From contig BLLK01000027.1 in the NCBI GenBank assembly GCA_021927905.1, forward strand, positions 310,001 to 374,000: a stretch of 64,000 bases of DNA. The letters run 5' to 3'. The translations under genes were made by a program, and so were the position numbers. Shown in pieces: positions 54,672-64,000 of the stretch. Every line of letters starts with the position of its first letter. Position 1 is the first letter of the stretch. The notes beneath the pieces are model-generated. The model was not told where the DNA came from, searched no databases, and saw only the letters and a list, made by a program, of their open reading frames with translations. The stretch comes from Chaetoceros tenuissimus. Its lineage: Eukaryota; Bacillariophyta; Thalassiosirophyceae; Chaetocerotales; Chaetocerotaceae.

Positions 54672-55547
54672 ATGAAGAATTTGACGCGAGAATGTATGCT
54701 GTTGGCACTGGGAGTTAGAGTTTCCCAAGGATTTTCAACTACAAATGCTTTTGTCGCCCAGTCATCATTTGAATCAACAAATACAATCAATTCTTTTTCT
54801 CTTTTTGCGCAAAAACATGATGCAGATAAGCCAGAAGACGATGAAGAGACGATTGTCTCAAGAGAAATGTTTCTCCGTGATATGCTTGCAGATCCTGAGT
54901 CGGCATCAATTACAGATGGAGACATTTCGACATCGGCGTCTGTAAAGAGAAAGAAAAAGAATGGAAAACACTATCGTACGCTCGATAATAGAGACAACCT
55001 ACCATTCCTTGTGAAAGTCCAAACTCCAGATCCATACACCTCCAATGCAAAAATGAAGAAGGAAGCAAAGGAAAACACGAAACGAGCAGCTGAAAAAAAC
55101 AAAAACAAGAAGAATGGAGAGGGATCTGGAAAGAGACGAACAAATTTACTTGGTGTAAATGGCAAGGACTCGATCGCCTCTTCAATCTACTCAAGGGGCG
55201 AAGATGGAAGTATGCAGAAAATTGTAGGGGAGTTTGCTTTAGATAAAAGTACAAACTGCGGTGATGTCATAGAAGTAGGCGACGGAACTGAATATCAAGT
55301 CCAGAAAGCTAGGTAAGTTGTTTGAAAGTTACTTTTGAAATAATTTGTTCTTTTTGAATGTCTCTAAACATGTTGAAATAGATGTCAATATAAATATGCT
55401 GGAGGACAAAGGTTTGTCATGGTAAGAAAGATTTTGGAGGTGAAAGAGATAAAACGAGTTCTAATCGAAAAAGAAGTAAAAGCACTGTTTGACAAGGACA
55501 TAGATCATGATGAAGGTGAAGATGAAAATAATCTTACACTAGAATAA
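54672..55547 (+). CDS. Plastid-targeted conserved protein, unknown
   Basis: Exons 54672-55312 and 55382-55547 (phase 2, GTAAGT...ATAG, 69-nt intron) give 268 residues. The leader ends FSTTNAFVAQ, a diatom plastid signal. The centre is Lys-rich and disordered (residues ~95-165). The C-terminal ~85 residues are a small beta domain (GEFALDKSTNCGDVIEVGDG...YQVQKARCQYKYAGGQRFVMVRK..., then EVKEIKR) that also exists in plastid proteins of plants, as far as I can recall, without known function. The splice joins KAR|CQYKYAGG inside the conserved block, which supports the model. Confidence 0.7.
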
Positions 55548-55610
55548 ATAAATTAGAATAGACTAGAGAACATTCGAAGTGTAATATATCACTTTATGAT
55601 CATTGTCAAC

Positions 55611-56666
55611 CTAGTAGTCCTGGTGAATATTCTCTATACTTCCATCAACAAGCATTCCTGAATTTATTCTTTGTTGGAATCTTATTTGTTCTGGTGTCCT
55701 TTTGTACTCATTATTGACAGCCATTGCAGAGAATAACAATCCCATCAATCCAAAGTAGCTTCCTCCAATTATCATCTTTTGTGCTTGTGATATATTGTAA
55801 AAGTTTCGAGGTAGGGTTGTGTCAACGATTCCTTTGTGTTGATTCCATAAACGCATTCCAGATTGATATCCTCCAGCAAGAGTGATCAAATAGATGATAG
55901 GATTGGAAATCATCCCTGTATAAATCATTGAGCCCGCAAGTCCAACCCCAGCAACACCGACGTATGGCGAGAGTGCATTTCCAATTCTACCACCATCTAA
56001 CATACCAACTGGGAGCAAATTGAATAAGTTAATCATGAATCCAAAGTCAGCAAGAGCAAAACACAGCTGAGAGTTGGTCAAAATTCCTGCACCAAATACA
56101 CCTGCTGCCCCTAAACTGCCCAATGCAGGCCCGGCTAATGCTATTAGTGCATCATCATATGCGTTCTTTGGAGGCTTTTTTGCAGCAATTGCTGCACCCA
56201 TAAATGGAACAAAAATCATTGGGCTATATGGTATCCCCTTTTTCCTCATCATCAAGAGGTGTCCAGTCTCATGGACAAATATTAGGCCTACCATCCCAGA
56301 TGCATATGGAAGCCCATATATGCTTGTATATGCACCTACGGTTAATAACATTGAACCCAGCGATGCAAATTTGGTCAACTTGAGAGCTGCTAGAATTGAC
56401 TTTGATTTCGTTAGTGACAATACCGCGATAGAAGATATTGCCCCCAATTTGGAAGAGCTTATTTTTGGTCGCTTTGGGTTTACATTTGATGCATGGAAAC
56501 GACTCGGCTGTAACGTTGCTAAAGATCCAAGAAATATAGAATGTTGTACAGATGCACAAGGTTTGGAAAGAAAAGGTGATGATTTCTTTACAAGGAGTTT
56601 TCCATGACGGAATTGATGTAGAGCTTTCCCATTTCGCATGGTCACTGTTCGGGTAACAATGTTCAT
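55611..56666 (-). CDS. S2P/M50-type membrane zinc metalloprotease
   Basis: 351 residues from ATG 56666 (an in-frame TTG at 56681 is not used). The first ~65 residues are Arg/Ser/His-rich without acids, a likely mitochondrial presequence; plastid is less likely because no signal peptide is seen. About six TM spans follow. HETGH at 132-136 is the HExxH zinc motif inside a TM helix, and NLLPVGMLDGGRI (~216-228) supplies the third ligand as in site-2 proteases (LDG motif). There is no PDZ domain. These enzymes cut membrane proteins within the bilayer. Substrate unknown. Confidence 0.82.
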   Translation of the reverse strand: MNIVTRTVTMRNGKALHQFRHGKLLVKKSSPFLSKPCASVQHSIFLGSLATLQPSRFHASNVNPKRPKISSSKLGAISSIAVLSLTKSKSILAALKLTKFASLGSMLLTVGAYTSIYGLPYASGMVGLIFVHETGHLLMMRKKGIPYSPMIFVPFMGAAIAAKKPPKNAYDDALIALAGPALGSLGAAGVFGAGILTNSQLCFALADFGFMINLFNLLPVGMLDGGRIGNALSPYVGVAGVGLAGSMIYTGMISNPIIYLITLAGGYQSGMRLWNQHKGIVDTTLPRNFYNISQAQKMIIGGSYFGLMGLLFSAMAVNNEYKRTPEQIRFQQRINSGMLVDGSIENIHQDY

Positions 56667-57131
56667 AATTCTGGTAATCAAGAGGAATTGGAAAGATGCT
56701 TGTATTGGTATGAAGAATACAACAATAACAACAACAACACAACTTCTAATTCTTCACTTCCTTTTCATTCGGTTTATGGTTGAATTACCGACGAGACGTT
56801 TGTACGTTGTAGACACGTTAAATCACTAGACCATAGGTCATTGGGATTGACATATCATTTTTATAAAAAACAAATAGATGTTTCTTTCAAATCGTGCTTT
56901 GCAAATTATAGCTGGAAGTATCTTTATATTTTCTGCAACAAATTTCACGTCATGGTTCCAAACTTTCGCCTACCATAAATACCTTGCGATGAGTAGATTT
57001 TTTTAAAAGGTCATGAAATATTTTAACAAAAATCGTACTTTAAATATAATTACAGATGGATAAATCTCACGATGGATTACTGGTTTCTAAAGCAAGTGTT
57101 TATATTGTCATTGAGATCACACTTTCCCTCT
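56667..57131. other. Intergenic, 465 bp
   Basis: AT-rich spacer between two minus-strand genes. Nothing recognised. Confidence 0.35.
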
Positions 57132-58574
57132 TCAACGCGCAATTTTCGACCCTAGCATTCTAAAAGACCAGCTCGGTACAGCTCCATCCAGATCCATAGA
57201 TTGCATTGAATCATCATCACAAAATTCAACAAGAGATACTTCAGATCCAAATGACGTAACGGATGCAACATTTTTTGATAAAGTTGAGTCCGGAGCTATG
57301 GTTGGGTCCGTTTTGCATGTCGGGCAGATTGCATTGACACAGTCGTCATGGGAGAACGAGCCAGAGAGCCATTTGTCAATGCAGCTGGTATGAAACCTGT
57401 GCTGACATGGGAGAATGCGAAGTTTATCCCCATTGTGAAAATTTTCTAGGCAAATTACACATTTATCATCCTTGTAAGACTCAGCAGGGTGTTCTTGTGC
57501 GATACTAGTAAGAGATCCAACTGATTCAGAAGGATCTTTTGGAACTGTAATCCAGCTCCATTCTAGACCCGCTCGATCCTGATTAGGTTTTACTCCTTCT
57601 TCTGATTTAATTGTATGTCCTCCATCTGTATCATATGTATTCGCAGAGCTGAACACTCCCTCACTCGAACTTTCTTCTTCAAACGTCATAGTTGGTAGTC
57701 TGAGGATGCTTTCAATGTCTAAGTGATTTCCTGTTGGACTTTGGCATCTTAATTCTTCTGAATCAATACTAGATATAGATTGAAACATAACACTTCCTCC
57801 TTGGCTTTGTTGTATATGAGTATCACTGGTCGCGCCATGGCTACTCTCAATTTGAAGGGTATCGTTGAAGTTAGTCCCAATAGAAAGACTAAATCTGTTC
57901 TGGAACAAGCGTTTCATCAATGACGAGAGAAACGAAGCAAACCTATAGAGAGGATCTCCCTCTTCCACACCTTCAAAAGATCTTCCAGCATCAATGTCAT
58001 TAGCAATAGGAAAAAGGAACCAATGCGCTAGCTTGTTCAACATTTCAAGAGAATCAAGAGGGTTGTATGTTTCAGACACCTGAACCTGCTTTGATGGATA
58101 TGAATATTGAAATAAGCCTGCTGATGGGGTAGTCTCAAACCAGTGGCAAAAAGAGTAAGAAATATCTTTCTCACTTCCTCCCATGAGACGACCACCACAG
58201 CACCTATTCTTTCGCATGTAGTTAACTAAAACATCAATATTCTTAGACTTCCTAGTATTTTTCTCGGAACCGCTTGGCGGAGCATGTCGAAGAAACCCTA
58301 CATAAGGACTAGATTGGCTATGAAGAGGAAATCTTTCTTTCGAGCTGACATAGTCCATAGAGAGAGAAGGTGCATGTCTGATATAACCTAGGTAGGGGGA
58401 AGAATTCTGATGTAATTTCATACCTCCCCTGGACCTAAAATGACGAGTTTCTTTTTTGTAATAATCGAGAACAGGACTTCTCTTCTGAATGCTATGAGCT
58501 TTCTTCTTCCTCAGACCTAGTTTTCCATAGCTAGGAGATTGATATGAAGTAGATAGTTGGACTTGCAAGATCAT
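57132..58574 (-). CDS. RING-H2 E3 ubiquitin ligase with N-terminal short repeats
   Basis: 480 residues, one exon. Residues 372-421 are a RING-H2 domain: CVIC, then [17 protein letters not shown], then CPTC, giving C3H2C3 ligands with a longer loop ([13 protein letters not shown]) before the last pair. The N-terminal ~100 residues hold short Ser-Pro-Tyr units, two of them clear ([12 protein letters not shown] at ~58-69, [12 protein letters not shown] at ~88-99). The middle is Ser/Glu-rich and disordered, except for [17 protein letters not shown] near 150. It is predicted to transfer ubiquitin from an E2. No TM segment is seen. Targets unknown. Confidence 0.8.
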   Translation of the reverse strand: MILQVQLSTSYQSPSYGKLGLRKKKAHSIQKRSPVLDYYKKETRHFRSRGGMKLHQNSSPYLGYIRHAPSLSMDYVSSKERFPLHSQSSPYVGFLRHAPPSGSEKNTRKSKNIDVLVNYMRKNRCCGGRLMGGSEKDISYSFCHWFETTPSAGLFQYSYPSKQVQVSETYNPLDSLEMLNKLAHWFLFPIANDIDAGRSFEGVEEGDPLYRFASFLSSLMKRLFQNRFSLSIGTNFNDTLQIESSHGATSDTHIQQSQGGSVMFQSISSIDSEELRCQSPTGNHLDIESILRLPTMTFEEESSSEGVFSSANTYDTDGGHTIKSEEGVKPNQDRAGLEWSWITVPKDPSESVGSLTSIAQEHPAESYKDDKCVICLENFHNGDKLRILPCQHRFHTSCIDKWLSGSFSHDDCVNAICPTCKTDPTIAPDSTLSKNVASVTSFGSEVSLVEFCDDDSMQSMDLDGAVPSWSFRMLGSKIAR

Positions 58575-59122
58575 ATTTATTGCACTAGGATAACAATGAT
58601 ACTGCCGGTAGTTTTGCTTATGTCAAAGAGAATGTTTCAATTTAATTGAGAAAACTCAAAAATGTCTGTTTTCTTAGAACAAGGATTTGCCTTTGGAAGG
58701 AGAAAATGCTTTTCGTGATATGCTTTGTGAAGAATTAAGCAGTTCTACTCCTATGCTAAAACAGAATGTTGTCCAAAGCTTTAGGTATGGTAGATGTGTT
58801 CTGAAACATAACAGTTCATTCTTTCTCACTCTTCAACAATTCGAAAAAAAGGCAACGTGTGACATGAGAATTCTTATTAGGTGTCAATCAGGGTCAATGT
58901 GTTGACACAACTTGAAAAGGAGATATAACCTATTTTTTGGAACTGTATTCACGCTCGGAATATCCAGTACGTACTGTCATAACACTTTTTTTCTTCATTC
59001 TGATTTTTGAATTCAAAGAGCCATTGATGGCAGTTTTTGATGACGAATAAAATGATTAAATGTTTCATATCAAAGTAAAATAATATACCTACGACAAAGT
59101 GATTAGTCCACATTTACAATAG
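58575..59122. other. Intergenic, 548 bp
   Basis: Spacer between RING and patatin genes, both minus. A 72-codon plus-strand frame at 58687 lacks support. Confidence 0.35.
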
Positions 59123-60001
59123 TTACTCTAGTTTTCTAAACTTGCCACTCTTTTCCATTTTCACTGCAAATCGTCTTCCACTTTCAAGTAAATCCCAGAT
59201 TCCATCTTCACTAGCTTGAACTGCATCACCTAAAGTCCTATCTCGAAGTATTGGATCTTTCTTCCAGTCTAAAATAACGGCTGACTTGTCATTATTGTAG
59301 TCTCCTATTTGTGATAGAAAGCTTCCATCGATATATGGCAAATCTCTAAATTTGGTGATTACCTTTCCATTCATAAAAAGTGGAATATGAACCGATGCCA
59401 TATTTGCTCTAATCAAATCCTCTTTTGATGTGAAGTTATCTACTTTCTCCTTTTCCAAAGTAGGAAACTTTGTGATCAAAATGTTAACTTTCCCGTTGAC
59501 CTTCTCAAGATTTTCCAAATCATTTGATGGGATTAAATCATCAAGCCAGTCATATACTATATCGCCCCAAATACCATATAAACCAAGTGGTCGATCCCAC
59601 ACCTGTGCTTCTCGCGACTTCTCTAACGCAACTGAAGTTGCCTTTTCAAAACTTATACCTAGTGCAGTTAGAGTAGCACATAATGCCCCTGCTGATGCAC
59701 CAGTAAGACTCACGTTTGGATCGTTCAAGTTGTAACCTTTTTCCCTAAGATATTCAATAACTCCAGCTTTCCAATAGAAGAATATACCACCTCCAGGAAA
59801 AACAATATTAGTCCTGGTCTTGATATTGCTATCTGTAGAAGAAACGAGAGACTTTGAATTATCTGGCAAGATTAGTTCAGATGGTCGTGCCTTTTGAACA
59901 GAGAATGAATACGCAAAGGCAGGAATGCTTAGCAGAAGAAGAATGTATTCAGCGATTCTCATGACTCTTACTCTAGCTAGGATTGATATTTTTATAGTCA
60001 T
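59123..60001 (-). CDS. Patatin-like phospholipase / acyl hydrolase
   Basis: 292 residues. The hydrophobic leader (EYILLLLSIPAFAYSF) may target to ER or plastid; initiation could be at 60001 or at an internal ATG at 59962. The patatin fold shows the oxyanion loop FPGGGIFFYWKAG (~68-80), the nucleophile elbow GASAG (101-105, Ser103) and the catalytic Asp in IDGSF (Asp225, a DGS variant of DGG/DGA). This Ser-Asp dyad hydrolyses acyl chains of membrane lipids. It is about the size of single-domain patatins. It is head to head with the heliorhodopsin gene, 288 bp apart. Confidence 0.85.
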   Translation of the reverse strand: MTIKISILARVRVMRIAEYILLLLSIPAFAYSFSVQKARPSELILPDNSKSLVSSTDSNIKTRTNIVFPGGGIFFYWKAGVIEYLREKGYNLNDPNVSLTGASAGALCATLTALGISFEKATSVALEKSREAQVWDRPLGLYGIWGDIVYDWLDDLIPSNDLENLEKVNGKVNILITKFPTLEKEKVDNFTSKEDLIRANMASVHIPLFMNGKVITKFRDLPYIDGSFLSQIGDYNNDKSAVILDWKKDPILRDRTLGDAVQASEDGIWDLLESGRRFAVKMEKSGKFRKLE

Positions 60002-60289
60002 ATTGAATGAAATGAATGCATATCAACATTCACATTGGTTTTATGATGCTGTTTACTGTTTGCTGTGGAGAGTGTTCAGATGCTTTTGACCGTCAGAATG
60101 GTGACGTCACCAATTCAAAATTTGACATCTGTCAGAACAAAGTATTCTACACGACTCATCAACTCATTCCCATTTTTGCCTTCTTCTTACTTTCAGCGCG
60201 AAGATCTTCCGATAATTGTGAGCCTCAGTGCAAAAGTTTAGTGCATACTGCATACTCACATCAACATTCCTCTCATAAACAAAACAAAG

Positions 60290-61276
60290 ATGGGTTTCTT
60301 TGGATGGAATCAAGAGCTTGAACCCAAGGAGCCTGTGTCTCCAATTGCTAGGGATGATGACGACTACGATAGAGAATACACTGTAGAAGATCATCACTCT
60401 CTTCCAACTGACAGAGCAGGAATTTCGCCTGACAAATATCGTACAGTTTTTCGCCTCAACATCGCAGCTGCTGTGTTCCAAGCTGCTAGTGCAGGCGCGA
60501 TTTTTGCCTTGACAGCTACTTCTGATTCAGGGAATGATCTCTCTTTCTACACTAATTATCCAGCAGCTGGGAATGGTGGCCCTGTCACAAGTCCAAACGC
60601 AGTCGAGGCCTTCAAGCTAAACGTCGGTTGGTTGAACGGAGTCTTTTTGGGATTAAGTGCTCTCGACCATCTTCTTGTCTGTACCTGCTTCAAAGGAGTG
60701 TACGAGCGTCAATTGAGTAAAAATTACAACGTGTTTCGTTGGATCGAATATGCTTTCTCAGCGTCTATCATGAGAATCGTAGTTGGTATTTTGAGTGGAT
60801 TAACAGATTTGCATATGCAGTTTCTGAACTTTGGATTGACAGCGATGACTATGATATTTGGCTTAGTCTTTGAATTGGAGAATAAGAAGAACAGACTATC
60901 TGAACACAACAAAGTCAGATGGTATCTGTATTGGTTAGGTTTCATCCCTCATTTCTTCTCCTGGACTGTAGTTATGGGATACTGTGAGTTATTGTGACTT
61001 TCTTTACGAGCAATTACGTCTGCTTACAATTTCAATCAATCTCACAATCTTTTAGTTTTCTATTCTCTTTCAACAGGAGATCCACCAGGCTTCGTTTATG
61101 CAATCATATTCATCATTTTTGCATTGGATCTTTCCTTTGCAATAGTTTTGGGCTTACAATGGCTTGCGAAGTGCTGTTTCAGACCCTATGTCAATGGTGA
61201 AATTGCATTCATCATCTTGTCTTTTACGTCGAAAAATCTACTGGCTTGGATCAATTACTTTGGAGCTACACGTTGA
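60290..61276 (+). CDS. Heliorhodopsin
   Basis: Exons 60290-60983 and 61080-61276 (phase 1, GTGAGT donor; acceptor read as GAG at 61079) give 296 residues. The other AG at 61076 would create an in-frame TGA, so the junction is tentative. Seven hydrophobic spans follow a polar, acidic N terminus of ~50 residues. Diagnostic heliorhodopsin features: SALDHLLVCTCF, then YERQLSKNYNVFRWIEYAFSAS with counterion Glu153, and in helix 7 SKNLLAW with retinal-binding Lys283. PPGFVYAIIF matches the conserved region before helix 6. The family takes retinal and has the N terminus inside. It is usually regarded as a light sensor or regulator; no pumping is established here. Confidence 0.85.
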
Positions 61277-61346
61277 TTACATAAAGTGTCTGTAGCCGGT
61301 TATACTTAATTTAAAAGGAACATATAGTAAAGCTTACATTTGTAAT

Positions 61347-62300
61347 TTATATTTTCGTTTGTTGAGCCAAGTCGAATAAAAAGTCGTAGACGAAGCCATC
61401 TGCAAAGCTTTCTCCAAAGACTTTCTTGAACATGGCATGAGCTGGATCGCGTTCAGCTGAATATTGATCATATGCTTTGTGCAATTCGAGAATTTCTTCT
61501 TGATCAAATGCATCATCAAAGAAACATTTTTGAACAGTGTCAATGTGCGTTAAAACATATGTTTGGAAAGCATGCCAAAGTGTCATGTTATGTTCACTTG
61601 TCCCCTCTTGTTCCATTTTTAACAAATCAATCGCTTCTTCTTTCGTGAATCTTCCAAAAAGCATGTGATCAGAAAAATATTGATCATGATCATAAAACCT
61701 ATTGCTCATTTTACCTCTCAAAAGATCCGGCATAGTGGGCCAAAATGCCGAAATACTTTGTATAGATTTCTTTTCCTGCAAAGGCTGAAAGTCGACTACA
61801 ACTAAAAATTTATTACGGAATTGCAGTAAATCGATACCAAGCAGTGGAAGATCTGACCGTGGATACCATAGTGAGTTAAATACTTGAGCTGAAGAACCTG
61901 CATCATAGTATGTCATTCTTATCTTCCTATATTCATCGCTCTCATAACTTTCACTATATAATCTCGCAGTATCTTCTTTCTCAATGTGATTATAACCTGA
62001 AGCTGGGAGTTGCTTTAGATTGGATAATGACCCTAGCAATCCTTTTGTCCATTCATAATAAGGCATGAAAGTCAGAGGCTGATTTTCTTGGAGAGAGCAT
62101 TTCCAAGGGACTCCGCAAAGATTATTTGACTGAGCTGCAGTATTGGATAAGGCGGAGATCAGCCCATCTTCAATTGGCAATTGTTTTGACAAATCTATTT
62201 TTGGATGTGGGACTGGTGGAGATTGAAATCCTTTGCATTGCCGAAATGCAAATAACTGGAGAACAACACTAGTAAGAATTTTAGGTTTTGCGCAAGTCAT
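61347..62300 (-). CDS. Ferredoxin-dependent bilin reductase
   Basis: 317 residues, one exon. A leader (LTSVVLQLFAFRQCKGFQSPP) with Phe at the likely cleavage site suggests plastid import, where ferredoxin is available. The FDBR fold is marked by YRKIRMTYYDAGSSAQVFNS, LWYPRSDLPLLGIDLLQF, LVVVDFQPL and the C-terminal block YDQYSAERDPAHAMF...FADGFVYDFLFDL, as in PebA, PebB and HY2. These enzymes reduce biliverdin or dihydrobiliverdin to phycoerythrobilin or phytochromobilin. Diatoms lack phycobilisomes, so the product may serve phytochrome or signalling. Which subclass it is cannot be settled by eye. It converges on heliorhodopsin, with 70 bp between the stops. Confidence 0.82.
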   Translation of the reverse strand: MTCAKPKILTSVVLQLFAFRQCKGFQSPPVPHPKIDLSKQLPIEDGLISALSNTAAQSNNLCGVPWKCSLQENQPLTFMPYYEWTKGLLGSLSNLKQLPASGYNHIEKEDTARLYSESYESDEYRKIRMTYYDAGSSAQVFNSLWYPRSDLPLLGIDLLQFRNKFLVVVDFQPLQEKKSIQSISAFWPTMPDLLRGKMSNRFYDHDQYFSDHMLFGRFTKEEAIDLLKMEQEGTSEHNMTLWHAFQTYVLTHIDTVQKCFFDDAFDQEEILELHKAYDQYSAERDPAHAMFKKVFGESFADGFVYDFLFDLAQQTKI

Positions 62301-62622
62301 ATGGCTGTTGTTTTGTATATGATAGAATACTCTTTATGGTCATATCCTCCTCCTCTTCCGATAAGAAAAGACAAGATCATCTGTGATGATCGTTGTGTTT
62401 TTTCTTTTTCAATCGTATATCATCTTGAAAAAGTAAAAAGTGTGTCTTGGAAAAAGCAGATAATTACGTCACGACCGTTATTATCTTCACAATGACGTTT
62501 CAAGTTTCTATGAGCTAATGGATCAACGAAAACCCTCGCGACGTACAAAATTTATGAATCCCACACCGTAGAATCAACAACATTTTAAATTTCGAGTTAA
62601 TTTTATAGTTATGACTCGAAGA
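62301..62622. other. Intergenic, 322 bp
   Basis: Spacer between two minus-strand genes. Nothing recognised. Confidence 0.3.
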
Positions 62623-64000
62623 TCATAGCCGCCAATGGCGTAAGAACCGAAAAGGTTGCACTGGTACATCATATTCCACCAAATCTCTACTCCAGTATTC
62701 GTCAAAGTCGTTACTTATGCTGCTTTGATGCTTTTCAAATTTGAGAGCCCAGAACCTTCCTACTGCTCCCTCCGCTCCATTCTCCAAAATCTTAAGAAAC
62801 ATTCTAACATGATGCCATGGATGCTCTACTTTCACAGTCACAATATCTTTCTGAATTTCATAGGTCCCAAAAACTGTTTGGATATGGGTTGGTAGTCCTG
62901 CTTTTACTTTCTTGAAAGCTGGAATCATCTCATGCGGCGGCCTTGGTGTCAACGCATACAATACCTTCCCATCTTCATAGAAATCAAGGTATCTATAGTA
63001 TGTCGTTTCTAAAATTGCCCCTAATGGGACCTCAGTCCACATATCGCGTTGCACCTTTTTTATTTTCGAGGTTTTGAGAATATAAAGACCAGCGCCAGTT
63101 TTCACTCTAAATCGTTGTTCCAACATATTTCTGTAACTTCCGAATCGGGCTACATGTAACGCTTTTCTTTTGCTTTGCTTAAGATAGGCTCGCTTACACA
63201 ATTCTTTATACGCAAGTTCACTTCTCGTGAAACTCTTCCAGTGTGGAGACACAAGTGCGCATACGGCAAACTGTTCAGTAGAGATGTAGGAGAAAATATT
63301 ATGTAAGATAAGTTCATCAGGCAACATAACTATCAATCCACCTTCATTGACATCACGATCATCTTCTTCATTTTCGACATCAAGAAGTATGTCATCATCT
63401 TCCGAAGAAGAAACTGATTCTTCTCCATCTTTGGCTGGTAATTTGGAGTCCATAGCATCATTCTTTCCTGCTCTTTTTGCAACCATGGGTAAACCATACC
63501 TTTCTGGTCTTTTCTCCAGTTCATACAAGTCTTCATTTTTGTACATTGCATCATTTGAGTTATTTCTTACTGCAGATGACTGCATAGACATTTCATTTGC
63601 GTCATCGTCTGCATGCAATGCCCTCGACAGAATGACTTCCTCTTCAAAGGCTCCAATTGTTTTAAATCCATTTTGCTCAGCAATATCTTTTCTCTCTTTA
63701 TGTGGCAGCATGTGCCACAGAGGCCATGTTAACTAGTTAGGGTTAGGGTTAGGAAAAAGAGATCATGAGAAGTCAAAAGAATGAGACATGAGAATTGAAA
63801 AAGAAGGAGACTTCACATCATGTGACTCAAATTCAGAAATGTTCAAAATCAGAATGTGAACTGACTCTTAGCCACATACCTCAAAATCATCTGACCCATT
63901 AGCAGTACGGATATATATAGGATTCAAAATTGTTCCTCCATCATCTGATTTCCGATGTCCTGGTGTATTTGATATTGTCAGTGATTCTCGGATTGCATCT
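62623..64000 (-). CDS. F-box protein, FBXO9-like (5' part beyond right edge)
   Basis: The visible exons are 62623-63732 and 63880-64000. They join in phase 0 (GAG|GTATGT ... CTAG|TTA, 147-nt intron), so the true start lies right of the window and the ATG at 63711 is internal. After an acidic linker, an F-box reads LPDELILHNIFSYISTEQF...CALVSPHWKSFTRSE. The C-terminal domain carries GLYILKTSKIKK, TTYYRYLDFYEDGKVLYAL and FGTYEIQKDIVTVKV, the FBXO9/Hrt3 region. Such proteins give substrate choice to SCF ubiquitin ligases. The upstream exon (DAIRESLTISNTPGHR) is polar with no identified domain. Confidence 0.8.

Noticed and set aside
63711-63711. ATG at 63711 as the F-box protein start
   Set aside because: The frame continues upstream to an acceptor at 63733 and joins in phase to an exon that runs off the window.
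63735-63752. TTAGGG repeats (about three copies) as a telomere or interstitial telomeric site
   Set aside because: On the minus strand they lie at the 3' end of an intron of the F-box gene as CTAACCCTAAC..., where CTAAC also resembles branch-point sequence. Only three copies, with coding exons on both sides.

Overview
The window reads as nuclear DNA of a diatom, or a very close stramenopile relative. It is AT-rich. Many genes are split by short GT-AG introns of about 50-260 nt, usually with GTAAGT or GTGAGT donors. Several proteins start with a signal peptide followed directly by a Phe-containing 'SAF/AAF/NAF' motif, the bipartite targeting signal of secondary red plastids (plastid IF-2, tyrosine/tryptophan permease, Sec-containing peroxiredoxin-like protein, and others). 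Lys/Ser-rich secreted proteins, PT-rich linkers, a heliorhodopsin and a bilin reductase fit that lineage. About 38 protein genes are supported. I found no rRNA, tRNA, CRISPR array or intact transposon.

Left part (1-13 kb): the 3' end of an unknown gene, an SLC35B-type nucleotide-sugar/PAPS transporter, a MIC19/CHCHD3-like MICOS protein, a riboflavin-pathway reductase, a small secreted Cys protein, a dually acylated TPR-like protein, a Golgi glycosyltransferase-like protein and mitoribosomal mL49. A gene-poor 2.6 kb stretch follows. The 13-20 kb block is one gene on the minus strand, a 2022-residue KNL1/Spc105 kinetochore scaffold with many MELT-like repeats and a SILK plus RVxF PP1-docking pair. 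At 20-22.7 kb lie two tandem cell-surface genes, a C-type lectin and a short silaffin-like protein. They share a Lys/Ser/Pro-rich tail and a GPI-type C terminus.

Middle (24-44.6 kb): a six-exon plastid translation initiation factor IF-2 with an RGG-rich insert, unknown membrane proteins, a SETD9-like SET protein, a glycosyltransferase, a YIPF protein, a multi-pass membrane protein rebuilt from four exons, a Cys-rich type I membrane protein, a ubiquitin-like membrane protein, alanine aminotransferase, a plastid aromatic amino acid permease, and a plastid peroxiredoxin-like protein whose UxxC active site is encoded by an in-frame UGA.

Right part (44.7-64 kb): a Gln-rich bZIP-like regulator, a 67-residue twin-CX9C protein, unknown plastid proteins, a degenerate-motif kinase-like membrane protein, a zinc-ribbon protein, an S2P-type protease, a RING-H2 ligase, a patatin lipase, and a heliorhodopsin lying tail to tail with a ferredoxin-dependent bilin reductase. 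An F-box protein of FBXO9 type runs off the right edge.

The genes do not form one operon-like pathway; this is an ordinary eukaryotic neighbourhood. The points most worth following are the UGA-encoded selenocysteine candidate, the kinetochore repeat array, the silaffin-like tandem pair, and the retinal-protein/bilin-enzyme pair. Exon borders were placed by eye from GT-AG signals and reading-frame continuity.
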